Source: Saprospiraceae bacterium (GTDB taxonomy: Bacteria > Bacteroidota > Bacteroidia > Chitinophagales > Saprospiraceae). From it: a stretch of 64,000 nucleotides of DNA. Both the position numbers and the translations under genes were made by a program. The notes beneath the pieces are model-generated. The model had not been told where the DNA came from. It made no database searches and saw only the letters and a program-made list of their open reading frames with translations. Location of the stretch: positions 372,001 to 436,000 of the forward strand of contig JADJRO010000001.1 in the NCBI GenBank assembly GCA_016712145.1, read 5' to 3'. How positions within the stretch are numbered: the stretch's first letter is position 1; each line of letters opens with the position of its first letter. Positions 1 to 9,201 of the stretch are shown here, piece by piece.

Positions 1-749
1 AAATCAATTAAATCAAAATCTACATTTTTAGGAAGAATGTCTTCGCCGATCCCTTCCGTTATATATGGATAAATTTCTTTTTCATCAAAGATTCCAGTTT
101 CCTTATATTTTTTAAATACAGACCCATACGTATCGATACCCCAAACTTTTATAGCCGGATTCTTCTCTTTCAAATATTTTGCAGTACCTGAAATGGTTCC
201 ACCTGTTCCAACTCCAACAACCAAATGAGTGATTTTGCCATCGGTTTGTTCCCATATTTCAGGACCCGTACTTTCATAATGTGCCGTAGTGTTAGATAAA
301 TTATCGTATTGATTGCACCAAAACGAATTGGGAATTTCTTTGCTTAGCTTTTCGGCTACTGAATAATAGGACCTTGGATCTGAAGGTTCCACATTGGTAG
401 GGCAAACGATGACTTCTGCACCTAGTGCTTTCAATAAATCAATTTTTTCTTTAGATTGCTTGTCAGAGGTGGTGAAAATGCATTTGTAGCCTTTAACACA
501 AGCTGTTAAAGCAAGTCCCATACCCGTGTTGCCGCTGGTACATTCAATGATCGTGCCACCTGGTTTAATTTTACCAGATTTTACAGCGTCTTCAACCATT
601 TTAACAGCCATGCGGTCTTTAATAGAATGGCCTGGATTAAAAGTTTCGACTTTCGCTAATACAAGGGCCTGGATATCATCAACGACTTTGTTAAGTTTTA
701 TTAATGGGGTTTTTCCGATGGTTTCAAGAATATTGTTAAAATAGTGCAT
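1..749 (-). CDS. Cystathionine beta-synthase-like PLP enzyme (3' end outside window)
   Basis: A fold-type II PLP enzyme of the cysteine synthase/cystathionine beta-synthase family. The protein starts MHYFNNILETIGKTPLIKL. The PLP lysine lies in NPGHSIKDRMA (about residue 44), the substrate loop is TSGNTGMG (about 85) and the phosphate loop is GVGTGGTISG (about 175). The stretch ITEGIGED also fits the family. About 249 residues are present and the C-terminus, where a CBS regulatory pair may follow, is cut off by the window start. Family knowledge places it in serine/homocysteine or sulfide metabolism. Whether it makes cystathionine or cysteine cannot be told from this part. A TAnnTTTG box lies 15 bases upstream of the start. 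Confidence 0.85.
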   Translation of the reverse strand, partial: MHYFNNILETIGKTPLIKLNKVVDDIQALVLAKVETFNPGHSIKDRMAVKMVEDAVKSGKIKPGGTIIECTSGNTGMGLALTACVKGYKCIFTTSDKQSKEKIDLLKALGAEVIVCPTNVEPSDPRSYYSVAEKLSKEIPNSFWCNQYDNLSNTTAHYESTGPEIWEQTDGKITHLVVGVGTGGTISGTAKYLKEKNPAIKVWGIDTYGSVFKKYKETGIFDEKEIYPYITEGIGEDILPKNVDFDLID

Positions 750-763
750 AACTAAAATTTCTG

Positions 764-771
764 CAAAGCTA
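764..771 (-). promoter_or_regulatory. Bacteroidota -7 box for the PLP enzyme gene
   Basis: TAGCTTTG on the minus strand matches TAnnTTTG and sits 14 bases before the ATG at 749. No clear TTG -33 element is visible upstream, because that region lies in the end of the LysM gene. Confidence 0.4.
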
Positions 772-781
772 AAGGATTCTC

Positions 782-1582
782 TCAGCGGTATCGAATGTTG
801 ACAAAAAATCTTTTTCCAATCACAGCTAATTGTCTGCTTACTTCAGCTGATACCAAAACTTTAACATCTTTTTCGTAAATGGGTGGAATTCTACCAATCA
901 CTTTAGCAAGAACTTTTCTGTTTTGGATTGGATTAATAATTTCTATCATCGATTCAATCTTTGCTTCATTGTGTAAAGCAAATAAGCGCCCATCTCCAAG
1001 GACAACCGATTCGCTAATTGCTACGCCTCGTGATTCCTTTGTAAAAACTTGTTCACTTGGTTTAGCTATAATCGCATTTATTTCAGCTGTTTCAGATTCG
1101 TTTTCGTGAACGGTTTCAAGAGGAAAATATCCTACTAAAATTTGCATGCCTTCTTGAAATGAAGTTTCTATTTGAGGATTTAATTTCTTAAGAATCTTTT
1201 TATCAATTTTTAATTTCCGCTTACTTAAGCCATATAAATTTTCTTTAGCCTGGACTTTGTAATAAATTGGAAACGAATTCGCTTTTTTGTCAACTATTAG
1301 TTTAGTCGGATCAAATGGAATTTTTAATAGACTGTTTTCTTTCAATAGATCATCCGGTTGAAACTGGTTAAAGCTATAAAGTGCATTGGTAGAAATATTA
1401 TAGATTCGTGAAATTCTGTAAAGAGATTCCTTTTTAGTAACCTTGTGATTAAAATATAGAATTTGATCTTGGTTTTCTTCTATTTGGATTTGACTAAAAT
1501 CTTCTAGTTCATGAGTAATTTGCCCATAAAGATTAAGCGTCAGAAGACATAACAGATTGAATATAAGGGTTTTATTTAACAT
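782..1582 (-). CDS. Secreted LysM protein with RlpA-like C-terminal domain
   Basis: 266 residues with an N-terminal signal peptide (MLNKTLIFNLLCLLTLNLYG). Two LysM-like repeats follow, at about residues 45-90 (VTKKESLYRISRIYNIS) and 105-150 (VQAKENLYGLSKRKLKI). The last 80 residues (AKVIGRIPP, VSAEVSRQLAVIGKRFFVNIRY) resemble the double-psi beta-barrel end seen in RlpA-like proteins. LysM repeats bind peptidoglycan, so a periplasmic cell-wall role is inferred. No catalytic residue can be assigned. The gene is divergent from kdsB, with a TAnnTTTG box 20 bases upstream. Confidence 0.7.
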   Translation of the reverse strand: MLNKTLIFNLLCLLTLNLYGQITHELEDFSQIQIEENQDQILYFNHKVTKKESLYRISRIYNISTNALYSFNQFQPDDLLKENSLLKIPFDPTKLIVDKKANSFPIYYKVQAKENLYGLSKRKLKIDKKILKKLNPQIETSFQEGMQILVGYFPLETVHENESETAEINAIIAKPSEQVFTKESRGVAISESVVLGDGRLFALHNEAKIESMIEIINPIQNRKVLAKVIGRIPPIYEKDVKVLVSAEVSRQLAVIGKRFFVNIRYR

Positions 1583-1602
1583 AATGTTTTAAGTACTAAC
1601 TA

Positions 1603-1610
1603 CAAATATA
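1603..1610 (-). promoter_or_regulatory. -7 box for the LysM gene
   Basis: TATATTTG on the minus strand matches TAnnTTTG and lies 20 bases upstream of the ATG at 1582. The surrounding divergent spacer to kdsB is almost pure A/T. Confidence 0.4.
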
Positions 1611-1649
1611 TTATTAAATTATTTAATATGTTTATTTTAATTTTATTTT

Positions 1650-2399
1650 ATGGGTCTTGAAATGGTAGCAATAATACCAGCGCGATTTGATTCATCCCGT
1701 CTGCCAGGGAAATTATTGTTAAAATTAGAAGGCAAATCGATTTTACAAAGGGTTTATGAAAGTGCTTTGCAATGCTCAGTTTTAGATAAGGTATTCATTG
1801 CTACGGATAGCGAATTGATATTTGATCATGCCACTGAATTTGGAGCGGAATGTTTTTTGAGCAAACTCAAGCATGAAAGTGGGACAGATCGTATTGCTGA
1901 ACTTGCAGAGACCCTTTCGGATACAAAATTTATTATAAACTTACAAGGGGATGAGCCCTTTATAAATCCAAAGCACATTGAGATTTTGTGTGATTCCATC
2001 CGTTTTAATCAGACAGATATTGCCACCTTAGCAGTTCGAATACAGAATTCTGAAGGAATTGATAATCCCAATGTAGTTAAAATAGTAACCAGTTTGACGA
2101 ATCAGGCTCTTTACTTTAGCAGAGCCAGCATTCCTTATTTAAGAGAAAAGAATACTGAATCACCAAATTTTGAATGGTTGAAACACATAGGGATTTATGC
2201 CTTCAAGCATGAAGTTTTGTTAAAATTAGCCAAATCTAAACCAACAGCTCTCGAAGGGTTTGAGAAATTAGAACAATTAAGATGGTTGCAACATGGATAC
2301 CATATTCAAGTTGGACTGGTAGATGCCCATGGTATTGGTATTGATACTGAACGAGATTATTTGGATGCTATAAATTATGCCAAGGAAAATAGACTTTAA
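1650..2399 (+). CDS. kdsB: 3-deoxy-manno-octulosonate cytidylyltransferase
   Basis: Activates Kdo with CTP to CMP-Kdo for lipid A/LPS core synthesis in the cytoplasm. The 249 residues show the family N-terminus AIIPARFDSSRLPGKLL, the ATDS loop (about 50), the LQGDEPFI motif (about 100) and GTDR. Length is normal for KdsB. An ATG at 1662 (MVAIIPAR) is an equally good start, because family members usually begin just before the IIPAR motif. It converges on cdd, and the two stop codons share the sequence TTTAAA. Confidence 0.95.
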   Translation: MGLEMVAIIPARFDSSRLPGKLLLKLEGKSILQRVYESALQCSVLDKVFIATDSELIFDHATEFGAECFLSKLKHESGTDRIAELAETLSDTKFIINLQGDEPFINPKHIEILCDSIRFNQTDIATLAVRIQNSEGIDNPNVVKIVTSLTNQALYFSRASIPYLREKNTESPNFEWLKHIGIYAFKHEVLLKLAKSKPTALEGFEKLEQLRWLQHGYHIQVGLVDAHGIGIDTERDYLDAINYAKENRL

Positions 2400-2890
2400 A
2401 CAGGCTTGAATAAATAGTCTGAATTGAAAACAAACGGAAGTAGCTTGTTAATTTCAGGAATGATGATGCTTTCATGTTCGGGATGTCCAAGTATTAATTC
2501 GATTGGGGATCCGTTGTTTTGTTCGAATTCGCACATTACTTGTCTGCAAAGTCCACAAGGAGCAATTGGGGATAGATTTTTTAAGTTTTTGTTTGCAACA
2601 GTAACAGCCATTTTAATAATTTTTAATTTTGGTTGCAAATTCCCATAATGATATAATAAAGCTCTTTCGGCGCAAATCCCACAAGGATAGGATGCGTTTT
2701 CTTGATTTGTACCTGAAATGATTTTATGATTTTCTAAAAGGATGGCTGCTCCAACATAAAATTGGCTGTATGGTGCGTAGGCATTAACCGAAGCATTCAA
2801 AGCAGCATCTAATAGTTCTTTCTGAGGTGAATCAAGCATTGACCCCCTTGAAACAAAAGCATAGTTAAATTCAATACTGCGGATCTCCAT
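2396..2890 (-). CDS. cdd: Cytidine deaminase
   Basis: Hydrolytic deamination of cytidine/deoxycytidine to uridine in pyrimidine salvage. The zinc site is visible as CAERA (catalytic Glu, about 73) and PCGLCRQ (about 111-117). The substrate-binding stretch YSQFYVGAA lies at about residue 43. The 164 residues include the N-terminal extension seen in Bacteroidota enzymes (MEIRSIEFNYAF). It follows the metalloprotease gene by three bases on the same strand and is probably co-transcribed with it, although no functional link is apparent. Confidence 0.93.
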   Translation of the reverse strand: MEIRSIEFNYAFVSRGSMLDSPQKELLDAALNASVNAYAPYSQFYVGAAILLENHKIISGTNQENASYPCGICAERALLYHYGNLQPKLKIIKMAVTVANKNLKNLSPIAPCGLCRQVMCEFEQNNGSPIELILGHPEHESIIIPEINKLLPFVFNSDYLFKPV

Positions 2891-2893
2891 TAG

Positions 2894-5446
2894 TTATTTT
2901 CGAACACTAAAACTGACTTTTAAATTTTCTGTTTTGGTGCTTAAGTTAAGATAATTTAAGCCTTCCGGCAGTTCTGTAGTTGAAATATTTAGGGTATTTT
3001 TTCCACTTAATATTTCTGTTTTGTAATTTTTAAGAACGCGGCCATAGATATCATTGATTGTTATGGTTACAGACTGCGCTGCCGCCTTGTTTGTATAATC
3101 AATATATAGTGTTCCGGTTTTGACTGGATTTGGGTAGGCTGACAAACCGCTGGTTCCATCGTATGGATTATTTTGTGAAAATTGTGCTGAATACGTCCAT
3201 TGATTTGTTTTTGTAACTGCACGAATTCGGTAGATAAACTCCTTTTCTTCGGATCCAAGTCTGGAATGCTTATAGGCATTATTTGTACTTGATGGTGTTT
3301 TATAAGTAAGCATGCCAATTGAATCAAAATGAATTTGATCTGAACTTCTTTCGATTACATAACGGACAATATTATTTTCGCCAGAGGCCGTAAAAGAAGT
3401 CGTATTATAGCCACCACTATAAGCAGCGTTTAATTGGGTAAAATTTACGGCATCTATTAATTTAACGTTTACACCAATTCCACTGCTTCCAAGGAAACTG
3501 CTATTGATTTCAATTGAATACAGCGTCGAATCAATTTTTGAATAAGTAAAGCCTCCCGGCATCTTAGTAGCTGATCCAATCAATACAGCGGCATCCTTTG
3601 TCGCACCTGCATGATTACTAGAAGGAGATGGGTTGGTGCTATTTGAAAGCATATACACGTTTAAATCATTTATTCCAGTTGCAAGTTTACTGGTAGAAAA
3701 TGCATTGATATCATTTACTCCAAAATAGTAAACAAGGGAAAGAGAATTTTTAGGAATTTTATTTGATTCAATGGTCCAATATTTATTTAAAACATTCCAA
3801 CTAGTCAAAGGATTGACATACAAGGCAGTTATAGGTGTTAATTTGTACTCAGAATAGTCTTTGGTTGTGTTTAATGCAATTTTAAGACTGCCATCTGTTA
3901 GATTGCCAATGTCGTTTGATTTTTTATTTATTGATAGAATTAACACATCATCCGTTGGATCAATGGTGTTGTTGTCAAAATAGTAATGCGTATAAATTCC
4001 ATCAAAACATTCAACATTGGCTTCTATTTTACTGTTGGGTTTTGTTATTGTTTTTGTGCCAGGAGTATATGAACTTAAGCATTTGGAACTGGCTATTTTA
4101 GATCTTATTAAATTACCCGGTTCTGTCCCAAAACCTAATAAAAAATCAATTCCGGGCATACCGGTTTGGAAGCAATAACTCATAATCGTTCCTTTTTTTG
4201 GTATCCCAGGATTGCCGCAACTTCCTTCAACTTTAGCGCAATTGTCTAATGCGGCGTTATTTTTTGGCCCCCAAACACAAGCATGCGTGTGCCTTGAACC
4301 CATTATGTGTCCAAGTTCGTGCGTAGTGGCAAAAATATCCCAACTGTATATGCTGTAATTTTCAAATGTACCATTTACATTTACAAATGCGTATGAATAG
4401 GAAGGTGTGCAAAGCGTATTAATATAAGAAATACCTCCCAGACTTGCAATTTTATCTTTTTCATATCCAGAAAGCAATAGTTTAATGATCTTTTTTGTAT
4501 TAGGATATCTCGTTCTAAAACTTTCTAAATCTTCGCTGGCAGTTCTGTGAGTGAATCGATCTTCGTTAGCATGAATATTTATTTGGCTAAGGGCAATAGA
4601 AATGGCTTCTTTTTTATAAAGCGTATGCACATTATTAAATAGACCCGTTACATAATTTGAAATGTTTTGGACATTCCCTTTAAATTTTAAATAGAGTGCA
4701 TAATCTACATCGATTGAAATTAGTACGGATTTGCAATTATCATTCAATCGACTACTAACAGATAGCTCACTGCCTATATAATGTCTGAAATCGTCTGTAT
4801 TGCATTCAAATTTTAAATTGCTAAAATCCACTAAGTTTTCATCTGTAATTAAACATAGTGCCGATTGATATTCAGAAGATCGCGTAGGGGTAATGTTTAT
4901 TTTTAATCCATCTGAATTATAAGCACTCCCATAAAGTTCGTTTTCAAATATACTTAAGCTAGAAATTGAATTTGAATTGTTTTTTTGGATGCCTTTAAGA
5001 TGCAATCCCCGGTCTACATTGTTTAACTTTATAATTTGATTCTCTTTTAGAAGATTTATTTCAAATTCTGGAGAAAAAAAGTTATATTCTGTATATATAA
5101 ATTTGTGTGCTTTACCGTTTCCATCAGGAATTTCTGATGAAATTAACTCATGGTAATTGTTTCTTAACTTACTAATAGAATTAGTTTTTAAATTGAATGC
5201 ATGTTGGCCTTTTTGTAATTGTCCAATTGGCAATTCCTTTTCAGAAATTAGCATTACTTGTTGGGGTTTTTGAAATGCTGCTATTTGCTCAATATTAAAG
5301 GGATCCTTATTATTTTGTGAATGAATTGATAGGGGAGCTATGCTAAAACTTATTAATATTACAGGAATAATCAAGAAATGTATACTAGCACCGCGTTGCG
5401 TGAATAGATTCCTTGTGAGAAGTTGAATAAGAGCTTTCGAGTTCAT
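2894..5446 (-). CDS. Secreted reprolysin-like zinc metalloprotease with T9SS sorting domain
   Basis: About 850 residues. The ATG at 5446 was chosen because it directly precedes a positively charged N-terminus and hydrophobic signal segment ending near SIHSQ; an ATG 36 bases further upstream gives a poor signal. A metzincin site HELGHIMGSRHTH lies near residue 375, with a Met-turn GTIMSYC about 40 residues later, as in M12B-type reprolysin-like proteases. The middle is beta-rich and repeat-like. The end has YPNPVKTG and a typical T9SS type A sorting domain, implying export across the outer membrane. Substrate unknown. Confidence 0.88.
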   Translation of the reverse strand: MNSKALIQLLTRNLFTQRGASIHFLIIPVILISFSIAPLSIHSQNNKDPFNIEQIAAFQKPQQVMLISEKELPIGQLQKGQHAFNLKTNSISKLRNNYHELISSEIPDGNGKAHKFIYTEYNFFSPEFEINLLKENQIIKLNNVDRGLHLKGIQKNNSNSISSLSIFENELYGSAYNSDGLKINITPTRSSEYQSALCLITDENLVDFSNLKFECNTDDFRHYIGSELSVSSRLNDNCKSVLISIDVDYALYLKFKGNVQNISNYVTGLFNNVHTLYKKEAISIALSQINIHANEDRFTHRTASEDLESFRTRYPNTKKIIKLLLSGYEKDKIASLGGISYINTLCTPSYSYAFVNVNGTFENYSIYSWDIFATTHELGHIMGSRHTHACVWGPKNNAALDNCAKVEGSCGNPGIPKKGTIMSYCFQTGMPGIDFLLGFGTEPGNLIRSKIASSKCLSSYTPGTKTITKPNSKIEANVECFDGIYTHYYFDNNTIDPTDDVLILSINKKSNDIGNLTDGSLKIALNTTKDYSEYKLTPITALYVNPLTSWNVLNKYWTIESNKIPKNSLSLVYYFGVNDINAFSTSKLATGINDLNVYMLSNSTNPSPSSNHAGATKDAAVLIGSATKMPGGFTYSKIDSTLYSIEINSSFLGSSGIGVNVKLIDAVNFTQLNAAYSGGYNTTSFTASGENNIVRYVIERSSDQIHFDSIGMLTYKTPSSTNNAYKHSRLGSEEKEFIYRIRAVTKTNQWTYSAQFSQNNPYDGTSGLSAYPNPVKTGTLYIDYTNKAAAQSVTITINDIYGRVLKNYKTEILSGKNTLNISTTELPEGLNYLNLSTKTENLKVSFSVRK

Positions 5447-5470
5447 ATTAAATATTTTAATAATATATAA

Positions 5471-6310
5471 TTGGATAAACAAAAATTATGCCAAGTGCTA
5501 TATGTAGCATTAAATAATATATATAATGCGCATGAAATCAATAATATAACTAACTATGTATGGTATGATATACAGAATAAATCCAGAGGTAAGTACTCGA
5601 GCTTAGAACATTTTTTAGAAGCTCCGGCATACAAAAATTTGATAGCCAATTTGCTTGAGAAGGTTCCTATTCAGTATGTTTTAACTAGTGCTGACTTTAT
5701 GGGATTGGATTTACTGGTTACTCCGGATGTACTTATCCCAAGACCCGAAACAGAAGGTCTAGTTCAATGGATACTTGATGATCATCCTAATGCAGCACTT
5801 TTTAATGTACTCGATATTGGAACTGGATCAGGATGCATTGCATTGGCTTTAAAAAAGTTTAGACCTAATTGGAATTTATTTGCCTTGGATGTATCAGAAA
5901 AGGCACTGGAAATTGCAAGCACTAATGCTGACAAGTTAAATTTAAAGATTTCATTCATTCAGGCTGATTTGTTTGAAGATGAAGACAAGGTGCCTGTTTT
6001 TTGTAATCTTATTGTTTCGAATCCACCCTACATTTCAAAACTTGAAATGGACCAGATGGATGCGCATGTTTTATTGTATGAACCCAATGTCGCCCTTTTC
6101 CCTAAAGGGGACGATCCACTTATATTTTATAAGTGGATTGCTGAATTTGTGCAAAAGAATGCAGCTGAACCAACCTGGATCTATTTAGAATTGAATGCAT
6201 TGCAATGGGAAGCCATAGAGCAAATATTTTTAAACGCATCATTTAAGGATATTGAAATTAAAAAGGATTTAGAATCGTTAAACAGGATGATGCGAATACG
6301 AAAGTTGTAA
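5471..6310 (+). CDS. prmC: Peptide chain release factor N5-glutamine methyltransferase
   Basis: Methylates the GGQ glutamine of release factors RF1/RF2 using SAM. The 279 residues have an N-terminal helical domain, PRPETEGLVQ (about 90), the SAM motif DIGTGSGCIAL (about 115) and the catalytic NPPY (about 182). The start is taken as TTG at 5471: it is the first codon after an in-frame TAA, gives the family's usual length, and no ATG occurs before residue 75. Only 24 AT-rich bases separate it from the divergent metalloprotease start. Confidence 0.9.
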   Translation: MDKQKLCQVLYVALNNIYNAHEINNITNYVWYDIQNKSRGKYSSLEHFLEAPAYKNLIANLLEKVPIQYVLTSADFMGLDLLVTPDVLIPRPETEGLVQWILDDHPNAALFNVLDIGTGSGCIALALKKFRPNWNLFALDVSEKALEIASTNADKLNLKISFIQADLFEDEDKVPVFCNLIVSNPPYISKLEMDQMDAHVLLYEPNVALFPKGDDPLIFYKWIAEFVQKNAAEPTWIYLELNALQWEAIEQIFLNASFKDIEIKKDLESLNRMMRIRKL

Positions 6311-6395
6311 TTATTACCAATAATTTAATAAACAAATTATTTGAAATTAATAATTTGAAATGAAAAATACGAATATAAAAAAGATTTTATTCTTT

Positions 6396-6786
6396 CTAAA
6401 TTAGAATAAATTTCAAAACACCAAAATCATGTGAAATCAAATAATAAATTCCAGGGGGAAGCAATTCGACATCGAAAGCATTGTTTGAATTGTTTAGGAA
6501 GAAATTCTGACCAGAACTAGATAGGATCATTAAGTTTGTGGGAATGGATTCAACTCCAAGTAAGTACAATTTTCTATTTATGACTAGGCATTGGATGGTC
6601 TTCTTTTTTTGATGTGAAACCTTGACTGTATTTTTGTCAATCGCATCAACAGTGAATGCGCCATGACTGTGGGTAAAAATTACAAGTTCTCTTTTTAAAT
6701 TGTTGAAAAGCAAATCATAAACGGCTACAAGATCAAATGGATGCGTATTATAGGATTTCCAATTGCTTCCTTGATCTGTGCTAAAA
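6396..6786 (-). pseudogene. C-terminal piece of the frameshifted beta-propeller T9SS protein
   Basis: Continues the reading frame of the 6725-8836 gene after a one-base loss in the A5 run (plus strand) at 6783-6787. Restoring one base joins GLF to STDQGSNWKSYNTHP and runs without a stop to 6396. The end (FDVELLPPGIYYLISHDFG) resembles a T9SS sorting domain. Read alone from the ATG at 6713 it would be 105 residues with no signal peptide, so an independent gene is unlikely. Confidence 0.8.
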
Positions 6787-8836
6787 ACAAACCCAAATCC
6801 GTTCCAGCGTAAAGGATATTTGAATCATTGGGATCTATGATTAAACAATGGATAGGAACATCTGGCAAATAATTGTTGTCAAGGAAATTCCAATCCAATC
6901 CATAATTGGTGCTGACCATGATACCGGGCCGGCCGTATGAGCCTAAACAGATGTAGAGTCTATTTTCTTCATTTGGGTCAATAATTATATCACGGATCAT
7001 TCGTTCAGGGATCGAATTATCAATTAAAAGCAGATGTTTGCCTGCATCCTGGCTATAATATAGTTTAGTTATTTTAGAAGGTTCAATGACGGTTGCAATA
7101 AACACCTCTTTAGATCGATTTGGGTTATCAGCAATAGCTGTAATCTTTTCATTTTTATTGGAAAAAAACGTAGTATCCCAGGATGTCCCACGATTGGCAG
7201 ACATAAGTAGCACATTGCCACCTGAATAAATTCGATTTGGATCGGATTTGCAAAGAATAAAAGGAGAAACAAAACCTGCCTCTTGATTTGGAGGGATCAG
7301 TTCTTCCCATTGGTTTCCAAAGTCCGTGCTTTTGTATAAGTTTTGATACTGGGATGAACAGTATATCAGAGAATCCTGAACCGGATCAAATGCATTGTAT
7401 GTGCCGTCACCTAAATTCGTTACCCTCCATTGATTAACTCCTGAATAGATGGCTGACCTGTTGTCCTGTAAACCTGCTAACAAATGAATTCCATTTTTTG
7501 CTAAACTTCCGGTATAAAACTGGGAACTTAGATACCCCCCGTTGCATGGAAAGAAACTGTTTGCAAAATTATTTGAACGGTATAAGCCACCATCCGTTGC
7601 TATATAAATTTTATTTGCGTCAAATGGATTGCTGATTATATCATGCATGTCGGCATGAATTTTTATTCTCCTTAAAATGAGATTAAACAATTGATTCCCA
7701 GTTCCAGTAGTGTCAATATATAAATCAACACCTCCCATAATGAGTTGGGATGAATCGTCATCTTTGATGTGCAAACATTTGGCATACCAACCTTGATACG
7801 AAGTGACATCTTTAATTGGTGTGTAATATTTTATTGAATCAAATCGATCGGTAGTGCGGAGCATTCCAACACTTTTAAAGGCATCAGAAAAAGCTGCATA
7901 TACTTTTTTAGGATTCTTTTTGTAAGATGCAAGCATAATACGACCTTCATAAAAGCTGTCATTGGGTGATTGGATTTTCTTCCAGTTTAATCCGCTATTG
8001 CTTGTTTTATAAATACCATATTCTGGACTATTTATTCCTCCAATAGCTGCATATATTATTTTAGGATCTTCTCCATCCATTAATAAATCTAAAGCCATAG
8101 GAATATCCAAGTTTATTTTCCAGTTAAGACCGCCATCAACTGATCTGTAAACACCTTGGGTTGTTGCAGCAAATACAACATTTGGATTTGTTGGATTAAT
8201 TAATATTTTCCATACGGCGGTATTGTTATTTGAACTCCAATCGAGTACCAAGTTCCAGGTCAATCCATGGTCTTGACTCTTTAAAATGCCAATACCCTTT
8301 GAGCCTCTTAACGTGCGTGTTTGCAGACCGCCATCAGTTCCATTGTAATTGTACACTTCGCCAGTGCCAATATAAATTGTACTGGGTTGATTTGATTGGA
8401 TCGCGATACTCGACACTGAACTCACTGGAAAATTTGTTGGAACGTAGGTCCAGGCAGTATTGCCGATCCCACCCGTGCTGGATCTCCACAATCCCGAGCC
8501 TGCACTTCCCATCCACAATTCATTTGTATCCAATGGATTTATTGCAATGCACAAACTTCTACCTGCAATATTTGATGGCCCAATAGAGTTCCATTGCGAT
8601 AAGTTTCGAAATGTATTGTGTGAATTTGATTTTTTAGATAATTGATAGGTTCTGTAAAAAGTGCCATCATTTGTGTGACTGTAAGGAAAATCTTCTACCA
8701 AACTTCTGAATTGAAAATATTCAAAAGCTTCTTCATTAACTTCAATTTCATGGTTCTGATCTTTCGAAGAATGGTGAGCACATGAAAATGATAAAACAAT
8801 TCCAATTAAAATAATTGTAGTGTGTAGTTTAGCCAT
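6725..8836 (-). CDS. Sortilin/BNR-type beta-propeller lipoprotein or secreted protein, main part
   Basis: 703 residues as read. The N-terminus MAKLHTTIILIGIVLSFSCAH has a lipobox-like end (FSC). Then come many BNR/sortilin-type repeats with Asp/Gly-rich turns and GLNW or DHGLTWN strands, for example SVDGGLNWKI and STNYGLDWNF, typical of a multi-blade propeller (VPS10/photosystem-stability-factor-like). The frame ends out of register at 6725. The corrected gene spans 6396-8836 and would encode about 813 residues including a C-terminal sorting domain. It is downstream of the hscA and SUI1 genes on the same strand. Ligand or substrate unknown. Confidence 0.8.
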   Translation of the reverse strand: MAKLHTTIILIGIVLSFSCAHHSSKDQNHEIEVNEEAFEYFQFRSLVEDFPYSHTNDGTFYRTYQLSKKSNSHNTFRNLSQWNSIGPSNIAGRSLCIAINPLDTNELWMGSAGSGLWRSSTGGIGNTAWTYVPTNFPVSSVSSIAIQSNQPSTIYIGTGEVYNYNGTDGGLQTRTLRGSKGIGILKSQDHGLTWNLVLDWSSNNNTAVWKILINPTNPNVVFAATTQGVYRSVDGGLNWKINLDIPMALDLLMDGEDPKIIYAAIGGINSPEYGIYKTSNSGLNWKKIQSPNDSFYEGRIMLASYKKNPKKVYAAFSDAFKSVGMLRTTDRFDSIKYYTPIKDVTSYQGWYAKCLHIKDDDSSQLIMGGVDLYIDTTGTGNQLFNLILRRIKIHADMHDIISNPFDANKIYIATDGGLYRSNNFANSFFPCNGGYLSSQFYTGSLAKNGIHLLAGLQDNRSAIYSGVNQWRVTNLGDGTYNAFDPVQDSLIYCSSQYQNLYKSTDFGNQWEELIPPNQEAGFVSPFILCKSDPNRIYSGGNVLLMSANRGTSWDTTFFSNKNEKITAIADNPNRSKEVFIATVIEPSKITKLYYSQDAGKHLLLIDNSIPERMIRDIIIDPNEENRLYICLGSYGRPGIMVSTNYGLDWNFLDNNYLPDVPIHCLIIDPNDSNILYAGTDLGLFLAQIKEAIGNPIIRIHLIL

Positions 8837-8844
8837 AAATAATT

Positions 8845-9198
8845 TTATCCTCCACTTCGTTTTGTGTTTTTATAGCCCAACGCTATTAATATATTTATAA
8901 CTTTCTCAACCTGATCCCCTTGTATGATGATTTCATGTTCTTTGACACTTCCTCCAACACCGCATTTTTGCTTAATTTGTTTGCAAAGTTTTTCGAGTGT
9001 TTCATCGGTTTCTTCCAAGCCAAATATTCTACAGACTGATTTTCCGGCTTTAAGTTTTGAATAGCGTTCAACGCGAACTTTTTGCAAATTTTTATTTACA
9101 AGATCCGGAGTTTCATCTTCTTGTATAGGAGGCCCTTCTTTATTGGTTGAATACGCCAAGCTTAAATCCTGTAATGAGTTCAATGTTTTTTTCTGCAT
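8845..9198 (-). CDS. SUI1/eIF1-like translation factor (YciH family)
   Basis: 117 residues. The C-terminal half carries the SUI1 pattern: RVERYSKLKAGKSVCRIFG, then CGVGGSVKEHEIIIQGDQ and a GYKNTKRSGG ending. The bacterial relatives are small factors that bind the ribosomal decoding region, and their physiological role is not well settled. The N-terminal 45 residues are low in structure. It begins three bases after the hscA stop and ends nine bases before the beta-propeller gene, indicating one transcript. Confidence 0.85.
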   Translation of the reverse strand: MQKKTLNSLQDLSLAYSTNKEGPPIQEDETPDLVNKNLQKVRVERYSKLKAGKSVCRIFGLEETDETLEKLCKQIKQKCGVGGSVKEHEIIIQGDQVEKVINILIALGYKNTKRSGG

Positions 9199-9201
9199 AT
9201 A

